A stretch of 64,000 nucleotides of DNA from Zhengitettix transpicula (taxonomy: Eukaryota; Arthropoda; Insecta; Orthoptera; Tetrigidae): the NCBI GenBank assembly GCA_037074705.1, contig CM073590.1, positions 135,489,600-135,553,599 on the forward strand. Direction: 5' to 3'. The translations under genes and the position numbers were made by a program. Each line of letters begins with the position of its first letter. Position 1 is the first letter of the stretch. Positions 22,367 through 34,839 of the stretch are shown in pieces. Below the pieces are notes generated by a model, which saw only the letters and a list, made by a program, of their open reading frames with translations, had not been told where the DNA came from and made no database searches.

Positions 22367-24239
22367 AATAATTTTCAATTTCTCATTCCAATTACTGCAT
22401 TTTTATGAAAATCTTTATAATTTAAATATAAATAATGTTTTCTATCTTACTTCAACATGCTAACTTTATTCTGTAAATTTATTGTTTAACAACATTCCTT
22501 CTAAATAAACCAAAAATCTATTCACATTTCTGAACATTCCGTTTTTCTTATGACGATAGTCAAAGTTTAAGCTTTTTTTCTTTCTTACCAAAATTTATTT
22601 TGAATTTAGCATGCTAATTCAAAGTACCCACAGTACTTTTTAATATTGAGGATTAGCAGAACTTGTAATATTACAACTGATAGAATGTGAGAAATCAAGT
22701 TATTTAGGGCCTAAACTTTTATTACCTTATTAAGTTATTTTTTATTAGAAATTAGTGATTATGATTACATAAACTGTGTTCTCTCTTAACACTTGCTACA
22801 TTTGCAATGGAATTTCTTCACTGTTGAATTCCACTTCTCGTAATATATCCATGTAAATTTTTTTGAAGTGCCATGTACTTTTCATCAAATGTAGTGAAAT
22901 ATTCCTGTGACTTGTCCAATGTATATGGAGCAATGAATCTTTTTCTGATAAATATGTGAAGAACCAAAATATTTTATGATATTCTCGTTATTTTAAGACA
23001 TTTTTTCCATTGTGAATGTAGCCATTAAGCTAGTATTGAAGTTTCATTAGTTTTTATGACAATGTTATTAAAGCTGCCCAAAATTGTTTTTCCATTGAAA
23101 ATAATATCAGACTTCATTTTTAATAAATGAATGAAATAATATTAAAATTCAATTTAAAACATTAACACTATGTTTTGTTCCTCAATTTTGAGACCTCTTC
23201 ATATGTAAAATTAAAATAAAATATAAATTCATAATTCAAAGGTGTGATTTGCACAAACATTGTGGATGATGTTATTATTTGTGTTTTTAATGGTTTAAAT
23301 TGAACTTAATAAACTTCTGACTTATTGGCTGATATTATTTAATTAATTTAAAAGTGGATAAATATGATTATCAATTTAATAAACTTACTTTGAGGATTAG
23401 AACTTTTAATGCTTAATTGTAAATTTTTGCCCAAATTGTGGATTGCTCAAATGTAATTTTACAATGCAGTTACCTCAAAAGATTCATTTCCTTTTATATG
23501 CTGAATTTTTTGATAGCCGTTTTAGAGCACAAGCATGATTTTACCTCTTGAAATATTTGGGTGAGTTTCTAGTTGTGAATTTTGATGAGTACATCCATTT
23601 ATTTATCCTTCTTTTAGTATTTTAATAACTAAACAAATGCTACATGAGTTTTTAGTTTCCTGTAATATCAATCATTTATAATCACAGAATCTATTAATCG
23701 GCATTATACTTCGCCCAGTAACAGTCGAACTTTACATTCCTTTTTTCATTTTTGTTAAATATCTGGTTTTTTTCATCTATATGCATGGAATAGTGACTAG
23801 TTATTGTGTATTTACTTTGTTTATTATAATAATTTTATTTTTCAGTTTGTTTAATCAAATTTTATTACATATTAAAAATAATATGCAACTATATGAAAGA
23901 TTGTTCTATCTAAATAAAAGTGAAGTATTTACAGTGTATTTTGATCAACTATTTCTAACAGATGTAGGTTATCTTATCTACCTGCAACTAAGAACTCAAG
24001 GAAGGGCAGTGCTGTTATTCTAAACTAGAATACAATATCAATTTGTAAATTGTAATGTCTGAATGAATGAATGTAATTAAAATATTTTCTCTGACTTTAC
24101 ATTTTTGTCAGCTTAAATAAGTCACATTTATATATGCTATGCTAAAGTAATAAATATTTGATAAAGAAATGTGGTTTCATTTTGTTTCCTGACTATCCAA
24201 TTATGGAATGTGACTTTGTAAACGATTTATAAATCCTTA

Positions 24240-24535
24240 ACATTGTAATTATTCCTTAATGGATGCTCCAAAATATTCGGTCAATTCTGCCTTCTGCACC
24301 TGTAAAATCTGACAATATTCGTCAGGGTCGTCGATTGGCAGGATACCTCAGTCAGTACAGAGCAAGGGTTTGATCCCCGGCACTGTAGAATATTTTTAGT
24401 CTTTCTTTCTTCTTCACACTGTGAACATATGCTTTCCTTGGAGCCTATTTCTACGCCCAAGCATTTGCTTCCTTTAAAGCATATTCCCACCTTTCTCCCA
24501 TATTTATATCTTTCCTCACTATCCAATTATTGTGT
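24240..24535 (+). mobile_element. tRNA-derived SINE (diverged head)
   Basis: Starts TAATTATTCCTTAATGGATG and has a tRNA-like head near 24330-24390 with a B-box-like GGTTTGATCCCC and an A-box-like GGCAGGATACC region. The tail CTTTCTTCTTC, GAACATATGCTT, TCCTCACTATCCAA matches the SINE pair at 50080-50850. The heads differ, so this is a relative with a different or heavily mutated tRNA part. Confidence 0.65.
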
Positions 24536-25099
24536 GTTATCTATCTAGTAAGTATATGTATTTAGTGAACTTACCCGCATTCAAACTGGTGCAGTTTTCT
24601 GTTATCGCATTTACCTATTCAGTTTGGACTAGTTTTCAGAACAAATTCATAAGAGATAGTATTGGAGTATTGTGATATAAGAGATTAAAATAATTTTATA
24701 TTATGTGTTATTCTGAAACAAATCCCTTTAATTTACAATTAAAACACCCTTCAGTGAGAACAAAATGCAGGAAGTATAAAACTGAAATAAACTTATGAAT
24801 TTAAATATTCATATTTGAAATATTAATTATATGAATTTTAATTTTAATTAAAAGAAATTGATTGAAAATTTAAAAGAATGTTCAATAAATCAAAAATGAA
24901 ATAATTAAATTTTAAGAAATATTAATTACAAAAAATTTAAATCAATAAAATCCTATTAATTTAATTTATTAGAATATTTAGAATCATGAAGGCAAATAAA
25001 TCTTAAATAAAAATGAAATTAAGTGAGCTAACTGATTGCAAAATATTGTTACTCTATATAAGTTTAATGTTTTCAAGAAATATTGATTAAAGGAAGAAG
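24536..25099. other. AT-rich DNA, no gene seen
   Basis: Very AT-rich (TTAAT/AAATT runs). No feature recognised. Confidence 0.6.
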
Positions 25100-28000
25100 A
25101 AAACATTTTCAAATCAACCGTGAGTCGAGTCAAATCGGGGTTATGGATGTCGCTAAAACTATTTATAACAAACTGAGAAACGCACGGGGGTGTGTGGGAA
25201 CTGGCGGTAATGAGAGAAAGTATGCGGGAAGAATAAATTTTCATACATGCTAACCGGCCGGTTTTTGCGTCCAATCAATATAATTCGGGATCAAAGGCAT
25301 TCATTAAATTTCACTACATGTTATCTGTGTATAATTTCAACTTATTTTAGGCATGGGAATAGTGCACCCTTAAGGGTTTGGGGTGGTGTGGCGTTACATG
25401 AAATTACGCAAACACATTCGAGTTTCGAGTCGAATCCGGAGTTTAATTATGACATTTAACTTACAGTTTAACTTCCCCAAGCGGAGGTGGACGGGGGTTG
25501 AAATTTTCAAATTTGTTAAGCAGTCGATATTTGCGTCGAATAAATATTTTTCTGGTTCATTGAGATTTGTTATGTTTCTCTAAGTGTTCCTATATATTTA
25601 ATATAACCTGTTTCGAAATTTGGAGTGGAGCACCCTTAAGGGTGGGTGTGGAGTAGATTTATATAGAAATAACGCAAACACAATCGAGATTGGACTAAAA
25701 TCCAGGGTTATGGTTCTCAGCGAGTTTAATTATGATATTCAAGTTGCCGTTTAAGTCCCCTAAGCGGAGGTGGTTGGGGGTGAAAATCTTAAAACTAGCT
25801 AACACAGCTGATTTTTGAGTCGGATAATTATTTTCCGGGTAAAAGTAATTAATAGTGTTTGTACCAATGTATGTCAGTAAAATTTCAACATTTTACGGCA
25901 TGGGAAATGAGCACCCTAGGGGTGGGGTGGAGGAATGTTACAAGAAAATAACTCGAATAGAACCGAGACTAGAGTCAAAAACCAAAGTTATGGATAACAC
26001 TGAGTTTAATTATGACATTAAACTAGCAATTAACCTCCCATGGACGGGTGGTCCGGGTGGAAATTGTCATACATGATAATCTACCGATTTTTGCAACGAT
26101 TACAAATTTTTATGGATCAATGAGATACATATAATTTCTGTACATTTTCTCCAAGTATAACTTCAACCCCTTTCAGGCTTATCAGTAGAGCACTTTTAGG
26201 GGTGGGGTGGAGGAGCTCTACAATAAAATAACGCGAATACAACCGAGATTGGAGTCAAATCCAAGGTTATGGATATCGCCGAGTTCAATTATAGCATTCA
26301 ATTGGCCATCTAACCCCAAGGGGCGGGAGTGGATGGGGTGGACAGGGGAGGAATTTTTCTAACATGTTAAACGATCGATATTCGCATTAAATAATTAATG
26401 TCGATGTCAATGATAATATATCTACCGATGTTGTTTGTAAAATTTCAACCCCTTTCCGCATGAGAGGGAAGCACACTTAGGGGAGGGGGTGGAAAAATTC
26501 AAACATGCTAAAACAGCCAATATTTAGACAGATAAATATTTTTAGGTATCGAAGAGACAGTGTTTCAACCGATGTAATCTGAGATTATATTCAATTACCC
26601 ATTTAATCCCCGGGGGCGGGAATGGACAGGGTGGAATTTTTCAAACATTTTAAATCATCGATATTAGCGTGGAATAAATAAGTGCCAGGGCCATTGACGT
26701 TGATAGAATTTCTACCGATGTTGTTTTTAGGCATGATAGGGGTGGGGTGGATTGTATTTTCAAGCAAATAACACGGAATCAACAGAGATTCGAGTCAAAT
26801 CGAAGGTAGTGGATGTCGCTGAATGTATTTATGACAATCTGGGCAACGCGCGGGTATCGGCTGGGCTGGGATGAGTTGACCGGCCGTTTTTTGCGTCGAT
26901 TAAATAGATTTCGGGATCAATTAAATTAATAAAATATCTCTACATTTTACCTGAGTATAATTTCAACATCTTTCGGGATTGGGAATGGAGCTCACCTTAA
27001 GGGTGGGGGTGGAGTGGAATTACATTAGAATGATGCAAAAACAATCGACATTGTAGTCGAATCCACGGTCGTGGATGTCAATGAGTTAAATTATTACATT
27101 CAACTAACCGTTCAACTCCCCCAAAGGAAGGGTTGGCGGATGTGTAATTTATTTTAAACATGTTAAACGGTCGATTTTTGTAGCGAATAAATATTTGTTA
27201 GGGACAATGCCATTGATAATATTTCTACCGATTTTGCTTTTAATTTCAGGGGTGGAGGGTCGTTACTAGAAAATAACGTGAATCATTCCCAGATTCCAGA
27301 TATAGGTGAATGTATTTATGACAACATGGGAAATGCACGGGGGTTGGCGGTGGTGTGTGGGGGTGTGAGGGGCTTGGCGCAGTTGGGTGTGGGAATATAT
27401 TTTCAAACATGTTAACGGGCCGATTTTGTCTTCGAATAAATTTATTTCGGCATCAATGAGATTCATAAAATTTCTCTACATGTTCTCTGTGTATAATTTC
27501 AACCCCTTTCGGGCATTGGATGGGTGCACCCTTACGGGTGGGCGTGAAGTGGCATTAAATAAAAAGAAAGCAGAAACCATTGAGATTGGAGTCGAATCCG
27601 GGGCTATAGTTGTCATTGAATTTAATTACGACATGAAACTTGCCGTTTAAATCCCTGAAGCGGGAGTGGTCGGGGGTGGAAATTTTCAAACATGTTAAAC
27701 GGTCGATATTTGCGATAATTATTTCCTGGGATTAATTACTTTGCTAGTATTTATACCGATGCTGTTTGTGGATAATTTCAACCCCTGTGCTGGGAGCAAG
27801 CTTAGGGGTGTGGTGGAGGTACGTTAAATTAAAAAATCGCAAAAACAACCGAGATTCGAATCAATTCAGAGACTATGAATGTCGCTGAGTCTAATTGTGA
27901 CAACCTGGGTAACGTGACGGGTTTAGGAGTTCGAGTGCCGGGGTAGAAATTTTCAGACAATGTAATCGGCCGATTTTTGCGTGAAATAAATACTTTTTGA

Positions 28001-28208
28001 TTATTGCACATTGATCATCATCTAACATGTAAAAACGACCGATATATTTGGTCAATGATTTCAACCCCTTTCGGTATGGGAGGTGAGTACATTTACGGAT
28101 AGGGTTCGAGGACTGTTACATAAAAATAGCGCAAAAGCAACCGAAATTGGAGTAATATCGGGGGTTATAGATAAATGACGTCTCGGGCAACGCCGGGCAC
28201 CCAGCTAG
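25100..28208 (+). mobile_element. Helitron-like element made of about eleven 270-bp tandem units
   Basis: A degenerate unit recurs with landmark CACCCTTAAGGGTGGGGTGG (or a variant) near 25364, 25630, 25909, 26187, 26471, 26735, 26990, 27248, 27523, 27795 and 28085, giving spacings of 255-290 bp. Each unit also holds AATAACGC, a GAGATTGGAGTC segment, GGTTATGGATGTCGC, AATTATGACATTCAA and a G-rich GCGGGGGTGG block. The array ends at GGGCAACGCCGGGCACCCAG then CTAGT, which has the form of a Helitron 3' end (GC-rich hairpin-like sequence followed by CTRR). No Rep/helicase coding sequence is visible, so the element is non-autonomous. Open frames inside it are by-products of the repeats. Confidence 0.6.
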
Positions 28209-28209
28209 T
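28180..28209 (+). other. candidate Helitron 3' terminus
   Basis: CTCGGGCAACGCCGGGC can fold weakly and is followed, after a short spacer, by CTAG at 28205-28208 and a T. This is the expected 3' end and insertion context for Helitrons. Confidence 0.5.
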
Positions 28210-28739
28210 TAAAAATATAGTAGAGGTCAAGAAGCAACATTTGACACCTATTAAATGACTCCTTTAGGTTTTACAGACCTTCAAATATCGCAATTTGTCC
28301 AACATTGCCGATTTACAAACGGGTATATCTCATAAAGAATTGAATCAAAAAAACTAAAAATTTTATATATTACCGTTATAGTTCCTTGTAATCAACACAT
28401 AAAATTTCATCATTGTGTTTTAATCAGAAGTATTTTTTAAATGAAGAAATAATGCAAAAATTCACAGTACGAAACACATTGATGAAGACTCCTTGGTACT
28501 AAATCAGAGCAAAAACTGGTATAGAAGATTCGTAAACAACTGAATAGACTCTTGTACTTCAATTTTTTGCTTAAAATTAATAAACTTTACAAAATACAAA
28601 CATTTTGAGTTGTTGAAACAACAATATTTGGTTCCTATTTTGTTACAATAATGTAGCCTATTTTTAAAACAATAACAATGTCAAGTGTTTAAAGAAAGAT
28701 AATGTGATTTTGCTGAATCATTCAGGTAGCAACTAATTA
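28210..28739. other. AT-rich DNA, no gene seen
   Basis: Nothing recognised. Confidence 0.5.
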
Positions 28740-29035
28740 TTTTGACTTTTTCTTCTTTACTACTTAAGGCAAAATTTCTTTAAGTTTATGTGCTAATTTG
28801 TCATAATCACTCTCAGTACACTCACTGCTAGAAAGTAGAGAAACCTTAGTTACTTTTTCATTAAGTGATTCCTCTAGTTTTCTTTTAACAGCTTCAGAAA
28901 TTTTTCCCTCTTTTTTTTTTTTTGCAAAGCGAGAAACTTCTAGAACTTATTTAGCTTTATAAATTTTTGTGATCCAAGAAAAGTAGAGGAACCATCAGGA
29001 TTTAGAAACAATTCTGTTTGCTTTGCAAATTTTCT
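28740..29035 (-). pseudogene. decayed coding fragment, unknown, transposon-like
   Basis: The minus strand keeps coding-like stretches across frameshifts: an FLNPDGSSTFLGS segment, then a Lys-rich stretch, then VKRKLEESLNEKVTKV and a SECTESDYDKLAHKLKE end followed by stops. I do not recognise the family. The charged C-terminal style and broken frame suggest a dead transposon protein. Confidence 0.3.
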
Positions 29036-29245
29036 GAGTACGAGTTCTGCCTGCTGCGGGATTCCGAGGCGCCAGGACGCCGGTACGACATTTCGTACGA
29101 ACCAGCAAGCAATTCCGGAGGTCGACGCCTTAGCCAGTGGTCAACCCCTGAGACCGACGCCTAGCAGTGCTTCTGCCTAAGCCATCGCTGCATTTCTGCC
29201 AGCTGAGAGATCCCGAGACACCAGTGCGTCGATACAGAAGAAACA
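29036..29245. other. GC-rich island of unknown nature
   Basis: About 210 bp that is far richer in G and C than anything around it, with repeated CGACGCC and a GTACGA-CATT-TCGTAC hairpin. No reading frame, tRNA fold or known element recognised. Confidence 0.4.
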
Positions 29246-29249
29246 GCAA

Positions 29250-30020
29250 TTATTAAACAGATATTAGCGTTGAATAATAATTTTGGAGGGTCGATGAGAT
29301 TAACAGTGTCTCTTCAGATGATTATTTTGTATACAATTTCTACCGCTTACAGCTTGGGAAGGCAGCACCACTAAGACTGTGGTGGGAGGTGTAGAGGCAT
29401 TACATAAAAATAACGAGAAACAACCAAGATTGGTGTCAAATCCAGGGTTATAGAATCAATCATTTTAAATCTGACATTCATAATGTCAGTTTAAGTCGTC
29501 GTTCAGTCCCTAGGTCTGCGGGTTGGGGAGGAAGCTTGTGAAAGACAGCTAGATAAAAGTAATGAGTGAACAACCAATACTGTTGTTGAATTCGTGATTA
29601 TGGAAGTCATTGAATTTAATTATGATATTTACCATACTGGTTAAGATGTAGTTCACCCCTACGAGTCGGCAGTGGAGAGGGTGAAACAAATTTCCGACTA
29701 CAATCTTAAACGCGTAAAATAATTTCTACCAAATTTTATACAAATGTTACTTACGATTATAGGAAAAAGGGAAAGGTTGGATAGAGCGGTATTTCTTAAC
29801 ATTCGTTAACGGCCATTATTAGCTACGATAGCAACTTTTTCGGCGCCGCTGAATTTGCTATATAAATAATGCAAAAAAATAGCGAGAATGGTATTGATTC
29901 CAGGGTTATAGGAGTCGCTGAGTTTAGTTCTCGCATTAACTGCGGTGGTTAAGGAAATTTTATGGTTTTTGATGTGGAGGCGGACGTGGTTGACTAAACT
30001 TATAGACGGATGATTTTTGA
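29250..30020 (+). repeat. diverged units of the 270-bp Helitron-like repeat
   Basis: Blocks such as AAAATAACGAGAAACAACC, AAATCCAGGGTTATAG and AATTATGATATTTACC match the landmarks of the 25100-28208 array at lower similarity. About three units. Confidence 0.6.
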
Positions 30021-30024
30021 CCCT

Positions 30025-30180
30025 CGTAAGTTACCGGTTGTAGTTTGTTTTTCTTAGGGTTTCAAGTTTAGTTAAAGGTTTTTGAAGTATTTAAGGAACT
30101 AGAAGTATTTTTGGACTTTTTAAGGTAACGAGTAGTTTGTGTCTTAATTCGGCGTGATATTTAAGCATTCTCTTTTTTAT
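30025..30180 (+). repeat. short minisatellite, related to 40850-41555
   Basis: Contains AAGTTACCGG, GAACTAGAAGTATTTTTGG and CTTTTTAAGGTAACGAG, the same degenerate unit (GTACC, GGAGTATTTTTGACT, CTTAAG) as the array at 40850-41555. Confidence 0.45.
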
Positions 30181-30369
30181 GTAGTAGAAGAATTCCCGAG
30201 ATGTTAAAGTCCAGTCAATCATCATCCTGATTTATTTGAAGTTAGATGCCGAGGGTTTGGTCGGCGAGAAGAACGTAAATAGGTAAATGTTCCAAAAACT
30301 AACGCTATTATGCTGGTTAAATGAAATGTTTACCAAGAGGTTAGTGTCGAATCAGTCCATACCTCCCAC

Positions 30370-30620
30370 TCGTCAACAGAATGGCGTTGGAGAAGTACCA
30401 TAAATCCGACCTCTGATGCAGGTTTTTTGTGTTTCAATTTTAGGCGAATGACGGGGTACGACCCTGAATAACTGCCCGGGGGACGTTGTTAACTGTTGGA
30501 TATCTTCATTTCCTTTCCGCCTCCGCCTTTCAAGTCCCTTCCTATGCAATTAAAGGGGAGCTGCCAACAAGTGAAATTCCCTCAAGCTAAAATAATTGCG
30601 ACTACAGAAAATTATGCAAA
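30370..30620 (+). repeat. repeat family A, copy 1 (partial, +)
   Basis: Shares ATGCAGGTTTTTTGTG, TTTTAGGCGAATG and CCTTCCTATGCAATTAAAGG with the fuller copies near 34 and 36 kb. Confidence 0.65.
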
Positions 30621-30894
30621 CAAATGCCGTACTTATTACCCCTTAAATTTGTTCTCTTCAATATATTTTCTAAAAAACGAATTGTGGGGTTTTCGCTATA
30701 AATCTTAGAACGGTTTATTCTATGTTTGTTTTTTGGAAAGTAATTTTTCTTTCTATATTTCTTGCATTTTGCCTATTTCTTTACCCTGACTGAGAATTCC
30801 TTTTTAACTTCTATTTGTTTTCTTAAAAACCCTTAACTTCAACCAATCTAGGAAATGGAAAAACTGACAATATACTATTGATTCCAACTTTTTC

Positions 30895-31800
30895 AACCCA
30901 TCACAAAAATAGGTTTTGTCAAACTCTTCAAAATACTCCGTCAGGGCCTCGTTCATTTCCTAATTTGATGGAAAATTTCTTCCCACCAAGTCAAATTTTC
31001 AAGTTCGGGGAACCAGAAAAAGTCACTTGGTGTTGGGTCTGGTGAATAGGGTGGATGAGAAACCAATTCGAATCCAAACTCGTACACACTCATTTTTTCA
31101 CCATTGTGATTACTGCTGTGTGCGCTGACGCGTAGTACTGTCGAAACAGTACTTTCTTGTGCGCCAATCTTGGTCGTTTCTCAATCAGCACCCGTTTCAA
31201 ACGATCCAACAGAGCAGAAAAATAGAGCCAAGTTATGTTTGTGCCCTTTTCCAAGAAATCTATAAATATTATACCCTGAGAATCCCAAAAGACAATGGCC
31301 ATCACCTTTACCGCTGACGAAACGGTCTTCGCCTTTTTCGGTGCACGTTCTCTAGCTTTTGTTCATTGTTTTTTGGCACATAGAGTGTAGTGATGTATCC
31401 AAGTTTCATCGGCAGTTACGAACCTGCGCAGAAAGTTTTCTGGGTTAGTGATTCTGCGTTGAAATGTTTTTTCGAATCAGTTTTTGGTCCAATGTCAACA
31501 GTCACGGCGCCCATTGTGCACAAAACTTTTTCATGGCCAGTTTTTCATGGAGGATGAAATGCACTGGTCCAGTTGAGAAAACTACTGCATCAGCTATCTC
31601 ACACACTTTTAGTCTGCGATCTTCCATTACGATATTGTGAACTTTTTCTATATTTTTCTGAATGGTGACCTCAATTGAGTTACCGGAGCGAGTCTGCCAA
31701 CAATAAACTACAATAGGAATAGGCCTATATTTGCAAGGATGATGTTTAGCAACAATGGCGCGAAAGTGAACAATTTTCTGCTCTTTCATAAAAATTTACC
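30895..31800 (-). pseudogene. mariner (DD34D-type) transposase, decayed
   Basis: Minus strand. N-terminal helix-turn-helix part at 31789-31502 (VEKVHNIVMEDRRL-like region, then VHFILHEKLAMKK). Then come the first catalytic Asp in VFWDSQGIIF, LLDRLKRVLIEKRPRL, a SAHT stretch and the third catalytic Asp in PPYSPDPTPSDFFWF. The second catalytic Asp, normally in a DNA..H motif, appears replaced in RQYYASAHT, and stops and frameshifts separate the pieces. It is inactive. I could not define terminal repeats for this copy. Confidence 0.8.
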
Positions 31801-31879
31801 AGATTTATCGAGCAATCCTTGTAAGCGGAAGGTTAATCGATAGTTTACATGACTTAAATTACCAGATTTGCTGGAAGTA

Positions 31880-33540
31880 CCTCTTAGGGAGGGCTCACAT
31901 CAGAGCCATAAGATACCTATATTTAGGTCGTAGGCGATATACTATAATTATCTTGTAAATATGTCGTACGGTACGTGTATCAAAAGACACGGCCTGCTTA
32001 TTTCTTCCATCAGTGTCGTACGATATTGCGAAGGGATAAGATGGCTAATTCAAATAGTGAGGAAATTGGCTTTCTGATTTATTTTATCCATGAAGTTGAT
32101 CACATTAGTGCTTATGGAATTATTCGTTGAAATCGCACAGCAAATGTGAAAAAATCAGCTTGGCATGGAAGGAGAATTCAGAGTTGAAGGTGAAAATCAC
32201 AATCACGATTCTTCACATGCGAATTCCTTCGAAAATCCATCTAAACTCGTTCCCAAATAAAGGGCAAACTTCAACACTGATGCTGAAAATGCCTTTGGTG
32301 TATGGTTACATTAAAAAAAATGTAATCCGCGTCCAAAGGGAAAAGACGTAGATTTTCTGTAATCTTGCAACATCGATGATTGTTATGACTGGACTTCAGA
32401 TCACCCAACCAACCAGTCTCACTAATGGAGCCTGCACCTATAGTGTCCAGAAAACCTACAAAAGATTTTATACCACCTAAAAAATTATGGCATTTTGACA
32501 TTGTAATTTTTCACCAGTATACTTTACAATAATTTTAAAACGAATGTGTTTTTACTTATCTCAAAGTAATGAGAAATTTTTCTGCTGGCAAAACAGACTC
32601 TGAAGTGAGTGTCCTGCTTCTCTAGGTAACATGATATGAATTGATATCAGAACTAAAAACATTCTGGACTCATTCGACGCACCTCATGAAATATAGACGG
32701 ATGCTGAGATAGCTTTTACTTATAAATACAGCTGAATTGTGTTTCTCATTAATTAGATTATATGAATGTACCCACTGTTTTCTCCGCTTTCTAATTCTTT
32801 TCAAATACCATTAGTCCGCAATAACTTTATCCTCACTCGCCGAAATCAAGATTACTTAGTGAAATATCCCTGATACATTTTATCGTTGAATTGTGTCTTA
32901 TCGTTTATGTATGAACCTCACTAACCTTACGATATAAATCGTGTATACGCCTAGTATACCTGGAGAGATTTCAGAAATTCTGTCACATGTGCAGTAAAGG
33001 GAGAGATATTTTGAAGGGGACCTTTGTAGTCCAGTGAGAGTCCCCTCTTGGAGCACCGCCATTATCGTTCTTAAAAAAATTCCTTATATTCTTACCAACG
33101 GGATATACAGACAGCAGTAAAGTCTTTTTATCACACCCTGTACTCATAATCTCATAACTTTTATGGATGAGGTTTTTAGTGTACAACATACAACCGAAAA
33201 CAATATATTTCCTTGCGTCAATGTTTTCAGAATGGTTCTTACACAACCAAGCTGCCGCAACGAAAGCTCGAGATGAATGGCATACCCTACTACCATGGAC
33301 CACTGCGCATCTTACGTTAACTCGCCTTGCTACAGCTCTCGAGGTATACACACTTATATACACAGTCGAGGAACTGTCTATAGACATACATACAATGTAT
33401 ATAGACAATCTAGAGACTTCGTCGCGTGTACACACTTGAACGCCTTGATTCAGAACATTGCAGTAGAAATAACAGGTGTTCGTATGCAAACCAAGTATTT
33501 GTTACAGGAGATGCCCCGCTCTTCTTCGCCTGACTAATTT
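31880..33540. other. unassigned accessory DNA
   Basis: Contains paired GTCGTACG motifs near 31960-32030 and several open frames (for example 32983-33489 on -, overlapped by two frames on +). None has a recognised domain. It may include a miniature DNA transposon, but I cannot define its ends. Confidence 0.35.
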
Positions 33541-33833
33541 TTGTTATGTTCCCTATGTGAAGCAGTTTTAAAATTGTGTATTTTTATTGTACGTCACCTA
33601 TGGACACTTAATATTTTTTGGCCAGCTCTTCAATAATTTTTTTCTTCTTAGTACGATTTTAATATTCTCGATTACTCACTTGCCTCAAACAAGATGATAA
33701 TCTTCTATTAAAAGTTAAACTTTCTTCGTTGGCCACAACATGATATTAAAAAAGCAAACAAAAAAAGCGAAGCGTTCTTTACAACACACAGATGACAACA
33801 GAGGACTATGTCTAGAAAAGTGTCCACACTGCG

Positions 33834-34385
33834 AAACATTGTGCAAACGGAAGGGCTATTCTCTCGCAGGCAATACCTGCGAGGGATGTTCTCTCGTAGG
33901 CAGAACCTTGTAGGAGAGACAGGAGGGGGCTACCTTTGGGGATGCCTTTTCCTCTCTCCGTTTATGAACTAAGGTTCCCACAAGCCGAGACACCGCGGCC
34001 TGTTTTGAGAGGTGTATGTTCCGGGGTCACAGACCTTGGGCATACGGCAAGATTTGTTTGCCGTTCCCATTGCAACAGTCGGTCAGCTGCCTTCTAAACT
34101 GGTCGAGGCACGGAGAAGGGAATGCTGCGTCCCCCAGCAAACTCCTCTCCCGCTATCGGAAGGGCGTGGGACAAGTACCAAATGCCCGACGTACTTGATG
34201 CAGGTTTGTCCTGCATTACTTTTAGGCGAATGCCGGGTAGGATCCTTAAACTATACTCAGAGGCCCTAGTTAACCCTTGGCTACCTTCCTCTACCCTTCC
34301 GCATCCCCCCTTTCAAATCCCTTCCTATGCTATTAAAGGGGAGTTCCATCATGTGGATTACCCTCATGTAGCCTGTTACACTAAA
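33834..34385 (+). repeat. repeat family A, copy 2 (fullest +)
   Basis: About 550 bp. Order: TTCTCTCGCAGGCAATACC, CTACCTTTGGGGATGCC, TTGAGAGGTGTATGTTCCGG, GGGCATACGG, CAGTCGGTCAGCTGCC, GGGCGTGGGACAAGTACC, TGATGCAGGTTTG, TTTTAGGCGAATGCCGGG, TAGGATCCTTAAAC, CCGCATCCCCCCTTTC, TATTAAAGGGGAG. The same order recurs in the other copies. Open frames in two phases are similar between copies, but that follows from DNA similarity. Not a family I know. Confidence 0.75.
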
Positions 34386-34839
34386 AAAAATGTATTGCAC
34401 AAAAATGTCTAACAATTCTGAGAATTGTTTCAACTCTCCCATTTCAGACGGGAGACCATTTTTCTGCGATTTTGTTCTAAAAATGTGTCTATAGACAAGA
34501 ATTTGTCGTTCGATTGTTTACAGACATTGTGTAGATACAAAAATCGCTCGACTTTGTATACAAGTGTTTACTAGACCTAATTTTTCTGCGATAAATATTT
34601 TACCGCTCCGGTGTGAACCTCGGTTACTGGTAACGGGATTTCTGAGGCAGGCGCTGTTGACTTTGGTCATCGTCCGCACACTGTATGTACACTTTCAAGG
34701 GCTTTGTACGCGCTAGAGATTTTTGCCAGATCTCTGTCAACCACATCTGCCAGAACGTGTAAACGCATGAGAGGGTTGCTGCCACACAGAGAAACAGATT
34801 GCTCTGCTGTGCTTTGGCAACTGAACGTTTGATCTAGCG

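Larger units (their letters stand above)
21055..24180 (+). other. sgl: probable long sgl 3'UTR
   Basis: AT-rich single-copy-looking DNA with no transposon signature until a SINE at 24240. AATAAA signals occur at about 21435, 22054, 22503 and 24149. The last is followed by a change of character and the SINE, so it is the likeliest distal end. Short open frames such as 23781-24023 have no support. Extent is inferred. Confidence 0.4.

Noticed and set aside
23781..24023. 80-codon hydrophobic frame in the sgl 3' region
   Set aside because: Hydrophobicity follows from T-rich codons. There is no homology or start context.
25100..28208. CRISPR-like regularly spaced repeat array
   Set aside because: Units are about 270 bp, contiguous and degenerate throughout, with no short constant repeat and unique spacer pattern, in a eukaryotic genome.
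32983..33489. 168-codon minus-strand frame
   Set aside because: No recognisable domain, and two long frames oppose it on the other strand. Composition alone does not support coding.
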